Below, in pieces: positions 8,874-17,259 of a stretch of DNA of 64,000 nucleotides; the stretch's first letter is position 1, and the number at the start of each line of letters is the position of its first letter. The stretch comes from Pseudomonas sp. MMS21 TM103 (GTDB lineage: Bacteria > Pseudomonadota > Gammaproteobacteria > Pseudomonadales > Pseudomonadaceae). A model generated the notes under the pieces. The model had not been told where the DNA came from. It did not search any database and was given only the letters and a program-made list of their open reading frames with translations. The position numbers and the translations under genes are program-made. The stretch lies in the NCBI RefSeq assembly GCF_022132145.1, contig NZ_JAJISP010000009.1:1-64000 (forward strand), in the 5' to 3' direction.

Positions 8874-9692
8874 TTATTTATTGCGCCACTGTGGCGTGCG
8901 TTTCTCCAGGAAGGCGTTGACACCTTCGCGGGTATCGTCGGCGTCGAACAGGTCGATGAAGCGCTCGCGTTCTTCGCTCAGCCAGGTGCTCGGGCTGCGT
9001 GCGCGGGCGCCCTGGATCAGCGGCTTGATGGTGCGCACCGCCACCGGGCTCTGCCGTGCGACTTTGGCCGCCAATAGCAGGGCATGGCCGCGTGCTTCGC
9101 CGCTGTCGACCAGTTGTTCGACCAGGCCGATGCGCAGGGCGGTTTCGGCGTCGATGCGCTCGCCGCAGAGGATCATGCGCTTGGCCCAGCCTTCACCGAC
9201 CAGCCAGGCCAGGTGCTGGGTGCCGCCAGCGCAGGGCAGCAGACCCACCGCGGCTTCCGGCAGGGCCATCTGCGCCTGGCGTTCGGCGATGCGCAGGTCG
9301 CAGGCCAGCGCGCATTCCAGGCCGCCGCCCATGGCGTAACCGTTGATCGCGGCGATCGACACACCGCGGAAATCGCGCAGCGCCTCGAAGGCTTCGCCGA
9401 AGCGGCGGGCCATTTCACGGGCGCGGGCCTTGTCGCCATCGGCGAACAGGTTGAGATCGGCGCCGGCGCTGAAGAACTTGCCGCCTTGGCCGGTCACCAC
9501 CAGGGCGTAGATGTCGTCGTCGTGGTTGAGGTGCTCGATCAGTTGCTTGAGGCCGATCAGTGAGTCGCGGTCCCAGGTGTTGGCCGGCGGGTGGTTGATG
9601 GTGATCAGCGCGGTGTGGCCATGCTTTTCCACGGTGATCTTGTGGGTCAGGTCGAATACACCGGGATGGTAGGGTTCGATGGCGTGGCTCAT
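8874..9692 (-). CDS. Enoyl-CoA hydratase
   Basis: Hydrates an unsaturated acyl-CoA, here most likely methacrylyl-CoA in valine catabolism. The 272-residue protein has the crotonase fold signature INGYAMGGGLECALACDLRIA-like region; both glutamates expected for hydratase activity are present (one in GGGLE, one in ALPEAAVG). The oxyanion-hole loop FFSAGADLNLF is intact. It lies 44 bases upstream of the hydrolase gene. Substrate assignment comes from context. Confidence 0.9.
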   Translation of the reverse strand: MSHAIEPYHPGVFDLTHKITVEKHGHTALITINHPPANTWDRDSLIGLKQLIEHLNHDDDIYALVVTGQGGKFFSAGADLNLFADGDKARAREMARRFGEAFEALRDFRGVSIAAINGYAMGGGLECALACDLRIAERQAQMALPEAAVGLLPCAGGTQHLAWLVGEGWAKRMILCGERIDAETALRIGLVEQLVDSGEARGHALLLAAKVARQSPVAVRTIKPLIQGARARSPSTWLSEERERFIDLFDADDTREGVNAFLEKRTPQWRNK

Positions 9693-9720
9693 AAGTGTCC
9701 TCGTTGCTATTCCGATGGTG

Positions 9721-9825
9721 CCCGCGCTCTGCGCGGGCGCCCAGCCTGGGACGCTCTGCGTCCCGCTTGCCCCGTGTCAGGACGCGGAGCGTCCGGGGTG
9801 GCGTTCCCCCGCGGAGCGTGGGAAC
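9721..9825. repeat. Cluster of four short palindromes, REP-like
   Basis: Four interrupted palindromes lie in the 147-base gap between the acyl-CoA dehydrogenase and enoyl-CoA hydratase genes: CCCGCG-ctctg-CGCGGG (9721-9737), GGGACG-ctctg-CGTCCC (9748-9764), GGACGC-gga-GCGTCC (9780-9794) and a GTTCCC...GGGAAC element with a GCGGAGCGTG core (9803-9825). They share a CTCTGCG or CGGAGCG core read on one strand or the other. Such elements are typical of pseudomonad extragenic repeats and may affect mRNA stability or partial termination inside the operon. Confidence 0.75.
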
Positions 9826-9839
9826 GATCAAGTTAAACC

Positions 9840-11006
9840 TTACAGCAGGCGATCGAGCATGCCGCCCTGCTCGAGCAGGCGGCGGGCGATGATCACCCGC
9901 ATGATTTCGTTGGTGCCCTCGAGAATCTGGTGCACGCGGCTGTCGCGGACCCAGCGTTCCAGCGGGTAGTCGTTTAGATAACCGTAGCCGCCATGCAGCT
10001 GCAACGCATCGTTGCACAGGGTAAAACACTGATCGGTGGCGAAGCGCTTGGCCATGGCGCAGTACAGACTGGCCTCGCCGTGCTGCCGATCCAGCTTGTG
10101 TGCGGCCAGGCGCACCATCTGTCGACTGGCCGTGAGGTCGGTGAACATGTCGGCCAGCTTGAATTGCAGGGCCTGGAACTCGCTGAGGGGCTTGCCGAAC
10201 TGTTTGCGTTCCTCCACGTAGCGCAGCGCTTGTTCCAGCGCCGCCTGGGCTGCGCCGAGCGAGCAGCTGGCGATGTTGATGCGGCCGCCGTCCAGGCCCC
10301 GCATGGCGTAGACGAAGCCCTGGCCCTCGGGGCCGATGCGGTTGCCGGCGGGGATGCGCACGCTCTCGAAGCTGATGGTGCGGGTCGGCTGGGCGCGCCA
10401 GCCCATCTTCAGTTCGTTGCGGCCGTATTTCACCCCGGCCGCGTCGGCCGGCACCAGGAAGCAGGAAATACCCTTGGCGCCGCTGTCCTCGCCGCTACGG
10501 GCCATGACGATCAGCACGTCGGTTGAGCCGGCGCCGGAGATAAAGCACTTGCTGCCGTCGATCAGGTAGTCGTCGCCGTCACGCCGGGCGCGGGTGCGCA
10601 GGTGGGCGGCGTCGGAACCGGCATCCGGCTCGGTCAGGCAGTAGGAAGCGAGCAGTTCGCCGCTGACCAGGCCGGGCAGCCACTGCTCCTTGAGCGCGGG
10701 GTCGGCAAAGGAGGCCAGCATCCAGGTCGCCATGTTGTGGATGGTCAGGAAGGCCGTGGTGGCTACGCAACCGGCGGCCAGCTGCTCGAAGATCAGCGCG
10801 GCGGACAGTCGCGACAGGCCCAGGCCGCCGTCATCATCCTTGATGTACAGGGCCAGATAGCCCTGTTCGGCGGCCAGCTTGATAACGTCCACCGGGAAGT
10901 GATGGTCGCGGTCCCAGTCGGCGGCATGGGGCGCCAGTTCGCGGCTGGCGAAAGCACGGGCGCTGTCGACCAGCAGGCGTTGTTCATCGCTGAGTTCGAA
11001 ATCCAT
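9840..11006 (-). CDS. Acyl-CoA dehydrogenase, probable isobutyryl-CoA dehydrogenase
   Basis: FAD-dependent dehydrogenase predicted to convert isobutyryl-CoA to methacrylyl-CoA. The 388 residues cover the usual three domains: N-terminal helical (DEQRLLVDSARAFA), middle beta domain with SYCLTEPDAGSD flavin/substrate motif, and C-terminal helices with RKQFGKPLSEFQALQFKLADM and LHGGYGYLNDYPLERWVRD. The QILEGTNEI segment holds the probable catalytic glutamate. It follows the solute-binding protein gene by only 6 bases. The specific substrate is inferred from the valine gene set. Confidence 0.9.
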   Translation of the reverse strand: MDFELSDEQRLLVDSARAFASRELAPHAADWDRDHHFPVDVIKLAAEQGYLALYIKDDDGGLGLSRLSAALIFEQLAAGCVATTAFLTIHNMATWMLASFADPALKEQWLPGLVSGELLASYCLTEPDAGSDAAHLRTRARRDGDDYLIDGSKCFISGAGSTDVLIVMARSGEDSGAKGISCFLVPADAAGVKYGRNELKMGWRAQPTRTISFESVRIPAGNRIGPEGQGFVYAMRGLDGGRINIASCSLGAAQAALEQALRYVEERKQFGKPLSEFQALQFKLADMFTDLTASRQMVRLAAHKLDRQHGEASLYCAMAKRFATDQCFTLCNDALQLHGGYGYLNDYPLERWVRDSRVHQILEGTNEIMRVIIARRLLEQGGMLDRLL

Positions 11007-11012
11007 AAGTCC

Positions 11013-12260
11013 TCATTGCAGGGTCAGGGGTTGCCCGGCGGCGCGTCTTTCCGCCTGCCATTCGGCGAGACTGGGCGCGGCCTGGTTGGCGTCGAGACGG
11101 TCGACGATTTCAAAGTAATCCTGCTTCAGCGGATCCTTGAGCACTTCGGCGCGAGCCTTCACTTTGACGGCATACACCGTCTGCAAGTTCTGGTGATCGA
11201 AGGCGCGCCACTCTTGCGGGCCCTTGAGTAGCTGGTAACGGTGACCTTCCAGGGCCTTGATCAAGGCCTCGCTGTCCAGGCTCTTGGCCCGCCGGGCGGC
11301 ATCGGCCCACTGATAGACGATGCTGTAGGCCGATGCCGCCGAGCTGGACGGATACATCGCATACCGCTGGCTGAAGGCGTTGACGAAGGCTTCGCCCTGG
11401 GCCGATTGCTCCAGTTTAGGCACGCGCCAGGTCCACGGCTCGGTGCCGAGCACCCCTTCCATCAGGCCGGGGCCGGCTTGCTCGATGATGCTCTGGGTCA
11501 GGTTGGGCGCGACTATCTGCATGCGCTCGGTCAGGCCGAGATCCTTGGCGATGCGCATGGCGCGCACCAGGTCTTCGCCGAACAGCACCAGGGCCAGTAC
11601 CTGGGCGTTGCTCGCCGCGGCCTGGCTCAGCACATCCTGGTAATCGGCCAGGCGCGCGCCGGGGAAGGGCACCTTGAGCCCGGGGTGTTTGCCGCTATCT
11701 GCGCTGCCGGTGGTCTGGCGTAACGAGTCTTCGGTGGTGTGGCCCCAAGTGTAGTCGGCGGTGACGTAGAAATAGCGCTGATCCGGCAGGTGCTGGTTCA
11801 GGTACTGGCCGAGCACCCGGGCGCTCATCCAGGCGTTGTTGCACTCGCGAAACATATAGCGGTGCGCATTTTTGCCGGTGGTGTCGTTGGAATAGGTGAG
11901 GGTGCCGAAATACAGCAGGCCATGCGTGGCGGCTCGCTGGCCGGAGGCGATCGCCACCGCGCTGGAGGAACCGCCGAACAGCATGGCCGCGCCTTCGCGG
12001 GCCAGCTTGTCGACATTGCGCTCGGCTTTCGCCGGGCGCGAGGCGCTATCGCGGCTGGACAGGCGCAACGAACGACCGAGCACACCGCCCTGGGCGTTGA
12101 GCTCGTCGATGGCCAGCAAGGCACCGCGCATCTGGGCCAATCCTTCTTCCTTATACGGGCCGGTGCGCGGGTAATTGAGACCGAGGGTGATCGGCTCGGC
12201 GGCCTGCGCGCAGGCGGTTAATCCGGCCCAAAGGGCCAGGGTGGCAGTCAGTCGTTGCAT
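11013..12260 (-). CDS. Orphan ABC-type solute-binding protein (branched-chain amino acid/amide type)
   Basis: Periplasmic binding protein of the LivJ/amide family, 415 residues, with a signal peptide (LTATLALWAGLTACAQAAEP) and the family opening ITLGLNYPRTGPYKEEG plus LFGGSSSAVAIASG. A Cys near residue 17 precedes Ala-Gln-Ala-Ala and fits a signal peptidase I site better than a lipobox. No permease or ATPase genes are nearby. It lies inside the valine cluster, 6 bases before the acyl-CoA dehydrogenase gene and 101 bases after mmsA, with AAGGAGAG as ribosome site. As I recall it, the P. aeruginosa PAO1 cluster has no such gene here. Ligand unknown; a valine-related compound is a guess. Confidence 0.85.
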   Translation of the reverse strand: MQRLTATLALWAGLTACAQAAEPITLGLNYPRTGPYKEEGLAQMRGALLAIDELNAQGGVLGRSLRLSSRDSASRPAKAERNVDKLAREGAAMLFGGSSSAVAIASGQRAATHGLLYFGTLTYSNDTTGKNAHRYMFRECNNAWMSARVLGQYLNQHLPDQRYFYVTADYTWGHTTEDSLRQTTGSADSGKHPGLKVPFPGARLADYQDVLSQAAASNAQVLALVLFGEDLVRAMRIAKDLGLTERMQIVAPNLTQSIIEQAGPGLMEGVLGTEPWTWRVPKLEQSAQGEAFVNAFSQRYAMYPSSSAASAYSIVYQWADAARRAKSLDSEALIKALEGHRYQLLKGPQEWRAFDHQNLQTVYAVKVKARAEVLKDPLKQDYFEIVDRLDANQAAPSLAEWQAERRAAGQPLTLQ

Positions 12261-12309
12261 GGCAGCTCTCCTTGTTCTTGTTGTTGGGATCAGGAGAACT
12301 TTTTACGCG

Positions 12310-12345
12310 GTTAGACTAATTGTTGAGATCGTCTATTGGTCTAAC
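12310..12345. promoter_or_regulatory. Long inverted repeat upstream of the solute-binding protein gene
   Basis: GTTAGACTAAT (12310-12320) and ATTGGTCTAAC (12335-12345) form 11-bp arms with one mismatch, separated by 14 bases. The dyad lies 50-85 bases upstream of the solute-binding protein start and 17 bases after mmsA. There is no T tract beside it, so it looks more like an operator for a dimeric regulator than a terminator. A smaller palindrome GGTCT-AAC-AGACC overlaps its right arm. Confidence 0.5.
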
Positions 12346-12361
12346 AGACCCTACGCCGTTC

Positions 12362-13867
12362 TCATTTCAACTGAATGGTCATATTTGCTCCGCCCGACGT
12401 TCCGGCCACGGCGTCTTCATCGAACCAGCTGCTGGTGACCGTCTTGGTCTCGCTGTAGAAACGCACGGCCTGTTTGCCGTAGGCGTGCAGGTCGCCGTAG
12501 AACGAGCCTTTCCAGCCGGTGAAGGAGAAGAACGGCAGCGGCACCGGCACCGGTACGTTGATTCCGACCTGACCGACTTCCACCGCGTGCTGGTAATGCC
12601 GCGCCGCGCCACCGGAACGGGTGAAGATCGAGGTGCCGTTGCCGTAGGGGCTGGCATTGACCAGCTCGATCGCCTGCTCGAGGGTGTCGACCTCCATGCA
12701 CACCAGGACCGGGCCGAAGATCTCCTCGCGGTACAGGCTCATCTTCGGCGTGACGCCGCGGAACAGGGTCGGACCGAGCCAGTTGCCGTTGGGATAACCG
12801 TGCACCGTACAGTGCGAGCCGTCGAGCAGGCACTCGGCGCCTTCCGCCTTGCCCTCGGCGATCAGGCGCAGCACCCGTTGCCTGGCCTGCTGGCTGATCA
12901 GCGGGCCGAACGCCGCATGGCCGTCGGTCCAGTAGCCGGGTTGCAGCTCGGCCATCTGCGCCTGCAGTTCAGCGATCCACTGCTTCGACTCGCCGACGAA
13001 CACCGCCACGCTGATCGCCATGCAGCGCTGTCCGGCCGCGCCGCAACTGGCGCCGACCAGGTTGCTCAGCACCTGCTGCTTGTTCGCGTCGGGCATGATC
13101 ACCATGTGGTTCTTGGCCCCGGCGAAGGCCTGCACGCGCTTCAGGTGGGCGGTGCCGGTGCGGTAGATGTGCTGGCCGACCGGTACCGAGCCGACGAAGG
13201 ACACGGCGCGGATATCCGGGTGAGTGAGCAGGCTGTCGACCACCTCGCGCCCGCCATGCAGCACCTGCAGCACGCCCCTGGGCGCACCGGCCTCGATAAA
13301 CAGCTCGGCCAGGCGGTTGGGGGTCATGGGGTCCTGTTCGGAGGGCTTGAGGATAAAGGTGTTGCCAGCGGCGATGGCCAGGGGAAACATCCACAGCGGA
13401 ATCATGGCCGGGAAGTTGAACGGAGTGACGCCGACGCACACGCCGAGTGGCTGAATCCAGCTGGCGGTGTCGATGTCACGGGCCACGTTCTCCATGGTCT
13501 CGCCCATCATCAGGCTGGCGATATTGGCCGCCTGTTCGACCACCTCGATGCCGCGCCAGACATCGCCCTTGGCGTCGGCCAGGGTCTTGCCGGTTTCCTT
13601 GGCGAGGATTTCCGCCAGTTCGTCATGGTGTTCCTTGAGCAGGTGCTGATAGCGCAGCATCAGTCGTGCGCGATCGGACACCGGCACTTCGCGCCAGCCG
13701 AGAAACGCCGCCTTGGCGCTGGCGATCGCCGCTTCGATTTCTTCGGCAGTGGCCTTGGGCGCCAGGGCCAGCACTTCCTGGGTCGCCGGATCGGTGATTT
13801 CGATGAATTCGCGGGTACGGCTTGCACGCCATTCCCCTTCGATCAATTGCGGGATTGCCTTGCTCAT
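12362..13867 (-). CDS. mmsA: CoA-acylating methylmalonate-semialdehyde dehydrogenase
   Basis: Converts methylmalonate semialdehyde to propionyl-CoA with NAD+ and CoA, the last step of the valine pathway represented here. The 501-residue ALDH has FNFPAMIPLWMFPLA, SFVGSVPVGQHIY and the catalytic segment GAAGQRC with nucleophile Cys282. The start at ATG 13867 is preceded by GGGGAG; an in-frame ATG ten codons upstream lacks a good ribosome site. It is the first gene of the minus-strand cluster and diverges from the AraC-type regulator, with the tandem operator at 13942-13978 between them. Confidence 0.95.
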   Translation of the reverse strand: MSKAIPQLIEGEWRASRTREFIEITDPATQEVLALAPKATAEEIEAAIASAKAAFLGWREVPVSDRARLMLRYQHLLKEHHDELAEILAKETGKTLADAKGDVWRGIEVVEQAANIASLMMGETMENVARDIDTASWIQPLGVCVGVTPFNFPAMIPLWMFPLAIAAGNTFILKPSEQDPMTPNRLAELFIEAGAPRGVLQVLHGGREVVDSLLTHPDIRAVSFVGSVPVGQHIYRTGTAHLKRVQAFAGAKNHMVIMPDANKQQVLSNLVGASCGAAGQRCMAISVAVFVGESKQWIAELQAQMAELQPGYWTDGHAAFGPLISQQARQRVLRLIAEGKAEGAECLLDGSHCTVHGYPNGNWLGPTLFRGVTPKMSLYREEIFGPVLVCMEVDTLEQAIELVNASPYGNGTSIFTRSGGAARHYQHAVEVGQVGINVPVPVPLPFFSFTGWKGSFYGDLHAYGKQAVRFYSETKTVTSSWFDEDAVAGTSGGANMTIQLK

Positions 13868-13941
13868 CGCGTTCTCCCCTTGGATCCAGGTATTCAAGGT
13901 TCTACTTCTTTTAGCCTTATAGCCGGGGAAGGCGTGCTTGT

Positions 13942-13978
13942 GGATTGACGATCTTGGGCAATGGATGGACGATCTTGG
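13942..13978. promoter_or_regulatory. Tandem direct-repeat operator, probable MmsR binding site
   Basis: GGATTGACGATCTTGG (13942-13957) is repeated as GGATGGACGATCTTGG (13963-13978), 15 of 16 bases identical, offset by 21 bases, which is two helical turns. AraC-family activators bind such tandem half-sites. The site lies 75-111 bases upstream of mmsA and 22-58 bases upstream of the regulator start, suiting activation of mmsA with autoregulation. The regulator assignment is by adjacency. Confidence 0.7.
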
Positions 13979-13999
13979 TATTGAGCTGTAGGAGGGCGA

Positions 14000-14881
14000 A
14001 TGAACGCTCGGGTTGAAACATCGAACTGGCCATTACCGGCCAACGGCGTGCGCTTTATCACCCCGCCGCGCCTGCGCCGCCTCTTGAGCCGCCACCCACT
14101 GGCTTTCGGCTGCTATCCGTTGGCCCTGGGGTTCTATCCAGATGCGCGCGGACACCACATGAATCGGCCGCTTCCGGACGATTACCTGCTGATCTACTGC
14201 CGGGCCGGGCAGGGCTGGGTGGAGGCGGGGGATGGACGAATAGCTGTCGCCGGTGGCGATCTGCTGCTGTTGCCCAAGGGCATGGCCCACGCCTATGGCG
14301 CCGATTCCGGCAAGCCCTGGACGCTGTACTGGGTGCACTTCGATGGTGAGCTGGCGGCGGAGTTTCTGCGCCCGTTGGGCAAGGGGCCGATCTGGCGCAT
14401 CGGCGTGCAACCACGGCTGCTGGCCGAGTTCGATGCTCTGCTCACTCTGCGCAAGCAGGGCCTGAGCCTGGCGCACTTCATCTATGCCGCCCACCAGTTG
14501 CAGGCGCTGCTGGCCTCACTGGCGGTGCTGCCGGCGCGGGCCAAGTTGAAATCGGGGCGGGTGCTGGATGTCGATGCGGTGCAGGCGGTGATGCGCGCCC
14601 ACCTGCACGGTTCGCTCAATCTCGACGAACTGGCGGCGCAGTTCAAGCTGTCGCGCTTCCACTTCGCCAAGACCTACCGCGCGCTGACCGGCCATGCACC
14701 GATCCAGGAGTTCATCCAGCTGAAAATGGCCCACGCCTGCCGCCTGCTCGACGAAGGCCAGCAGGGCATCCGCCAGGTTGCCGAGCAACTGGGCTATGAC
14801 GACGCCTATTACTTCTCGCGCTTGTTCCGCAAGGTGGTGGGTATGGCACCCAGCCATTACCGAGCGCTGCATCAGGGCTGA
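14000..14881 (+). CDS. mmsR: AraC-family activator, probable MmsR
   Basis: Transcription factor of 293 residues: an N-terminal cupin-like sensing domain (about 30-170, with RPLPDDYLLIYCRAGQGWVE) and a C-terminal double helix-turn-helix (about 190-290, with LDELAAQFKLSRFHFAKTYR and AEQLGYDDAYYFSRLFRK). Diverges from mmsA by 132 bases and so matches the known mmsR-mmsA arrangement of Pseudomonas, where MmsR activates the valine/3-hydroxyisobutyrate genes. GGAGG at 13991-13995 is its ribosome site. Confidence 0.88.
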   Translation: MNARVETSNWPLPANGVRFITPPRLRRLLSRHPLAFGCYPLALGFYPDARGHHMNRPLPDDYLLIYCRAGQGWVEAGDGRIAVAGGDLLLLPKGMAHAYGADSGKPWTLYWVHFDGELAAEFLRPLGKGPIWRIGVQPRLLAEFDALLTLRKQGLSLAHFIYAAHQLQALLASLAVLPARAKLKSGRVLDVDAVQAVMRAHLHGSLNLDELAAQFKLSRFHFAKTYRALTGHAPIQEFIQLKMAHACRLLDEGQQGIRQVAEQLGYDDAYYFSRLFRKVVGMAPSHYRALHQG

Positions 14882-14938
14882 GAGCTTGTGCAAAATCTTC
14901 CGCCTGCTGCGGCCGCCTCCCGACGCCCGCGGCGTCTT

Positions 14939-15352
14939 CTACACCCGGGCGATGGTCGCCAGGCCGGTGGCGATGATCTTCTCCTCGCCGTGGTTGACGG
15001 CAAACACATCGGCGCGGCATACCGCCTGGCGCTTCCCGGCCTTGATCACCTCGCTGCGGCAGATCAGCTTGTCGCCGATCGCCGGCGCCAGCAGGTTGAC
15101 CTTGTACTCGCTGGTGACCACGTCGCCCACCAGCGAGGCCGCCGCCCAGGCGCAACCGCTGTCGATCATGAAACCGACCACCGCGCCGTGGGTGTAACCG
15201 TGATGCTGGCTGAGTTCCGGGCGGCTGTGCAGCTGCAGGCTGACCTTGCCGGGGGCGAAGTCCAGCAGTTCGGCGCCGAGCAACCTGGCAAAGGCGGAGT
15301 GTTCCAGGGCCTGCTCCAGGCGCTCCCGGCTGATACCGATGGGACTGTCCAT
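14939..15352 (-). CDS. PaaI-type hotdog-fold thioesterase
   Basis: Small (137-residue) acyl-CoA thioesterase-like protein. The segment HHGYTHGAVVGFMIDSGCAWAA carries the HG-x-G and acidic residue pattern of the PaaI/YbdB hotdog family, and the alternating strands that follow (VVTSEYKVNLLAPAIGD) fit the same fold. The start at ATG 15352 has AAGGAG nine bases upstream; the frame open further upstream has no ribosome site. Its 3' end approaches that of mmsR convergently. Substrate unknown, plausibly an acyl-CoA from the neighbouring catabolic cluster. Confidence 0.82.
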   Translation of the reverse strand: MDSPIGISRERLEQALEHSAFARLLGAELLDFAPGKVSLQLHSRPELSQHHGYTHGAVVGFMIDSGCAWAAASLVGDVVTSEYKVNLLAPAIGDKLICRSEVIKAGKRQAVCRADVFAVNHGEEKIIATGLATIARV

Positions 15353-15513
15353 GTGGGGTGCTCCTTGGGGTTGGTTGCCCCAGTCTCGACTGCCCGCCAA
15401 GCTGTCGCCATCTGCATCCAGGAGGATGATGAGGGTCTATTCGTCTGCGCCTTGACTTGCCTGTGAGGCTTCTCTAGCGTGCCGTCTTCAATTCGTCGAC
15501 TCGGGAACCAGGC

Positions 15514-16206
15514 ATGACCTCCGCCGATAACATCAAGCTCGAAGCGGGCTGGAAAGAGGCACTGCGCGAGGAGTTCGCCAAGCCCTATATGCAGGAGCTG
15601 GCCGACTTCCTGCGCCAGGAGAAAGCCGCCGGCAAGGAGGTCTATCCGCCGGGTGCGCTGATCTTCAATGCGCTCAACTCCACCCCGCTGGAGCGGGTCA
15701 AGGTAGTGATCATCGGCCAGGATCCCTATCACGGCCCGGAGCAGGCCCATGGCCTGTGCTTCTCGGTGCAGCCGGGGGTCGCCACGCCGCCATCGTTGCT
15801 GAATATCTACAAGGAATTGAAGCGCGACCTGAATATCGACATCGCCGGCCATGGCTGCTTGCAGCATTGGGCCGAGCAGGGCGTGCTGTTGCTCAACACC
15901 TCGCTGACGGTCGAGCGCGGCATCGCCGGCTCCCATGCTGACAAGGGCTGGGGGGTATTTACAGATCGGGTGATCGAGGTGGTCAGCGGTCACTGTCCAC
16001 ACCTGGTCTTCCTGTTGTGGGGCAAGCATGCGCAGGGCAAGGCGCGCCTGATCGACCCGAGCAAGCACCTGGTGCTGTGTTCGCCGCATCCCTCACCGCT
16101 GTCGGCCCATCGCGGGTTTATCGGCAACGGTCACTTCAGCCGCTGCAACAAGTTCCTGGTGCAGCACGGCATGACGCCTATCGACTGGCGACTGCCGCCA
16201 CTCTAG
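15514..16206 (+). CDS. ung: Uracil-DNA glycosylase
   Basis: Base-excision repair enzyme removing uracil from DNA. The 230-residue sequence contains the water-activating motif GQDPYH (Asp70), the Phe of GLCFSVQ that stacks on uracil, LLLNTSLTVE, and the minor-groove loop HPSPLSAHRGF with His192. Length and motifs are standard for family 1 UDG. Its last 29 bases overlap convergently with the end of the lipoprotein gene on the other strand. Confidence 0.97.
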   Translation: MTSADNIKLEAGWKEALREEFAKPYMQELADFLRQEKAAGKEVYPPGALIFNALNSTPLERVKVVIIGQDPYHGPEQAHGLCFSVQPGVATPPSLLNIYKELKRDLNIDIAGHGCLQHWAEQGVLLLNTSLTVERGIAGSHADKGWGVFTDRVIEVVSGHCPHLVFLLWGKHAQGKARLIDPSKHLVLCSPHPSPLSAHRGFIGNGHFSRCNKFLVQHGMTPIDWRLPPL

Positions 16207-17074
16207 GCGCGGTTGCACAGGCCAGCGGGGCAAGGTCGCGGCGCAGATCGCGCAAGCGTGTGATCAGGCGTTCGCGCTGGTTGCTGTCGGCGTTTTCCAG
16301 CAGGTCGCTGAGCAGTTCGGCCAGCGCTTGCCGTGAGCGTGGGTAGGCCGCCCGGTAGCGCGCGTCCTGCAAGGACTCGCGTTCCTGCAGCAAACGCGTC
16401 AGACGCGCGGGGAAATCGGCACTGCGTCGTGCATCGAGCGCCGCGCGAAATGCAGTTTGCCAGCGCAGGCGATTGTCCAGCCACAGACGATTCTGCTCAC
16501 GCACTGTGTGCGCCCACTCTTGGATACGTGCTTGCTGTGCTTCATTCAGCCGACCGAGCCAGGGTCGCAGGCGTTGCTGCATGCGCTTGGCGCGTTGGCT
16601 GATCTGGGTCGCCAGGGACGGTTCGAGAAAGTTCTGGCGATCCTCCCGGTTGTCTTCATCCATGGCGGCATATAGCTCGGCGACTTGTCTGGGGTTGAGG
16701 CCCTGGAGCAGCTCGATGGCGGTCGGGGTGATTTCGCGGGAGATGCGCTTGAGCGCGCCATCCAGCTCGGCGAACTGCTCGCTCAGTTGGCTGGCGCTGG
16801 GTGACGCCTGCTCAAGCAGCGCTTCGCTGCGTTGCAGCCAGTCGATATAGCGCGGCAATTCGCTGCTGCAGTGCCACTTCAGGTGGGTCTGCAGGCGCGG
16901 TTTGAGCCAGGCCTGCTGTTCGCGGTTCAGGCTCAGGTAATCATCCAGCCGCCAGGGAATCAGCCAGTCGAGATTGCGATAGGCCAGGCCGACCCGGCTG
17001 CAGGCGGCCAACAGCACGCTCAGGGCGATCAGCACGAGCAGGTTGTTGATCAGGGGCCAGCGGGGCAGGGTCAT
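16178..17074 (-). CDS. DUF6279-type lipoprotein, function unknown
   Basis: A 298-residue predicted lipoprotein with lipobox LLAAC (Cys25) and a largely alpha-helical, Arg/Glu/Gln-rich mature part that starts with the family motif AYRNLDWLIPWRLDDYLSLNREQ. Members are widespread in Pseudomonas but uncharacterised. The 3' end overlaps ung by 29 bases. No cofactor or catalytic motif is visible. Confidence 0.8.
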   Translation of the reverse strand: MTLPRWPLINNLLVLIALSVLLAACSRVGLAYRNLDWLIPWRLDDYLSLNREQQAWLKPRLQTHLKWHCSSELPRYIDWLQRSEALLEQASPSASQLSEQFAELDGALKRISREITPTAIELLQGLNPRQVAELYAAMDEDNREDRQNFLEPSLATQISQRAKRMQQRLRPWLGRLNEAQQARIQEWAHTVREQNRLWLDNRLRWQTAFRAALDARRSADFPARLTRLLQERESLQDARYRAAYPRSRQALAELLSDLLENADSNQRERLITRLRDLRRDLAPLACATAPRVAAVASR

Positions 17075-17204
17075 GCGATATGCCTCGGCGTGTGTGATCG
17101 GTCAGTGCTTGCACTGCAGTGCCTGGAAACTGCCGCGCGATGGTTGGCACAGACCCACAGGTTACGCCCGCCCGGGCAGGTGTTGGGGCGTTTGAAATAT
17201 TCAC

Positions 17205-17230
17205 TAAAAAAAGCCCGCGCGAGGCGGGCT
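17205..17230 (-). terminator. Rho-independent terminator after the AbrB-like gene
   Basis: Read on the minus strand: AGCCCGC, five-base loop, GCGGGCT, then seven T. It follows the stop of the AbrB-like gene by about 30 bases and closes the opdH-tctCBA transcript. Confidence 0.88.
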
Positions 17231-17259
17231 AAACGTGGTCGAAACGTGCAGGCAGGTCG

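Noticed and set aside
12320..13948. 542-codon plus-strand open frame opposite mmsA
   Set aside because: It is the antisense shadow of a highly conserved dehydrogenase in GC-rich DNA; no ribosome site or motif.
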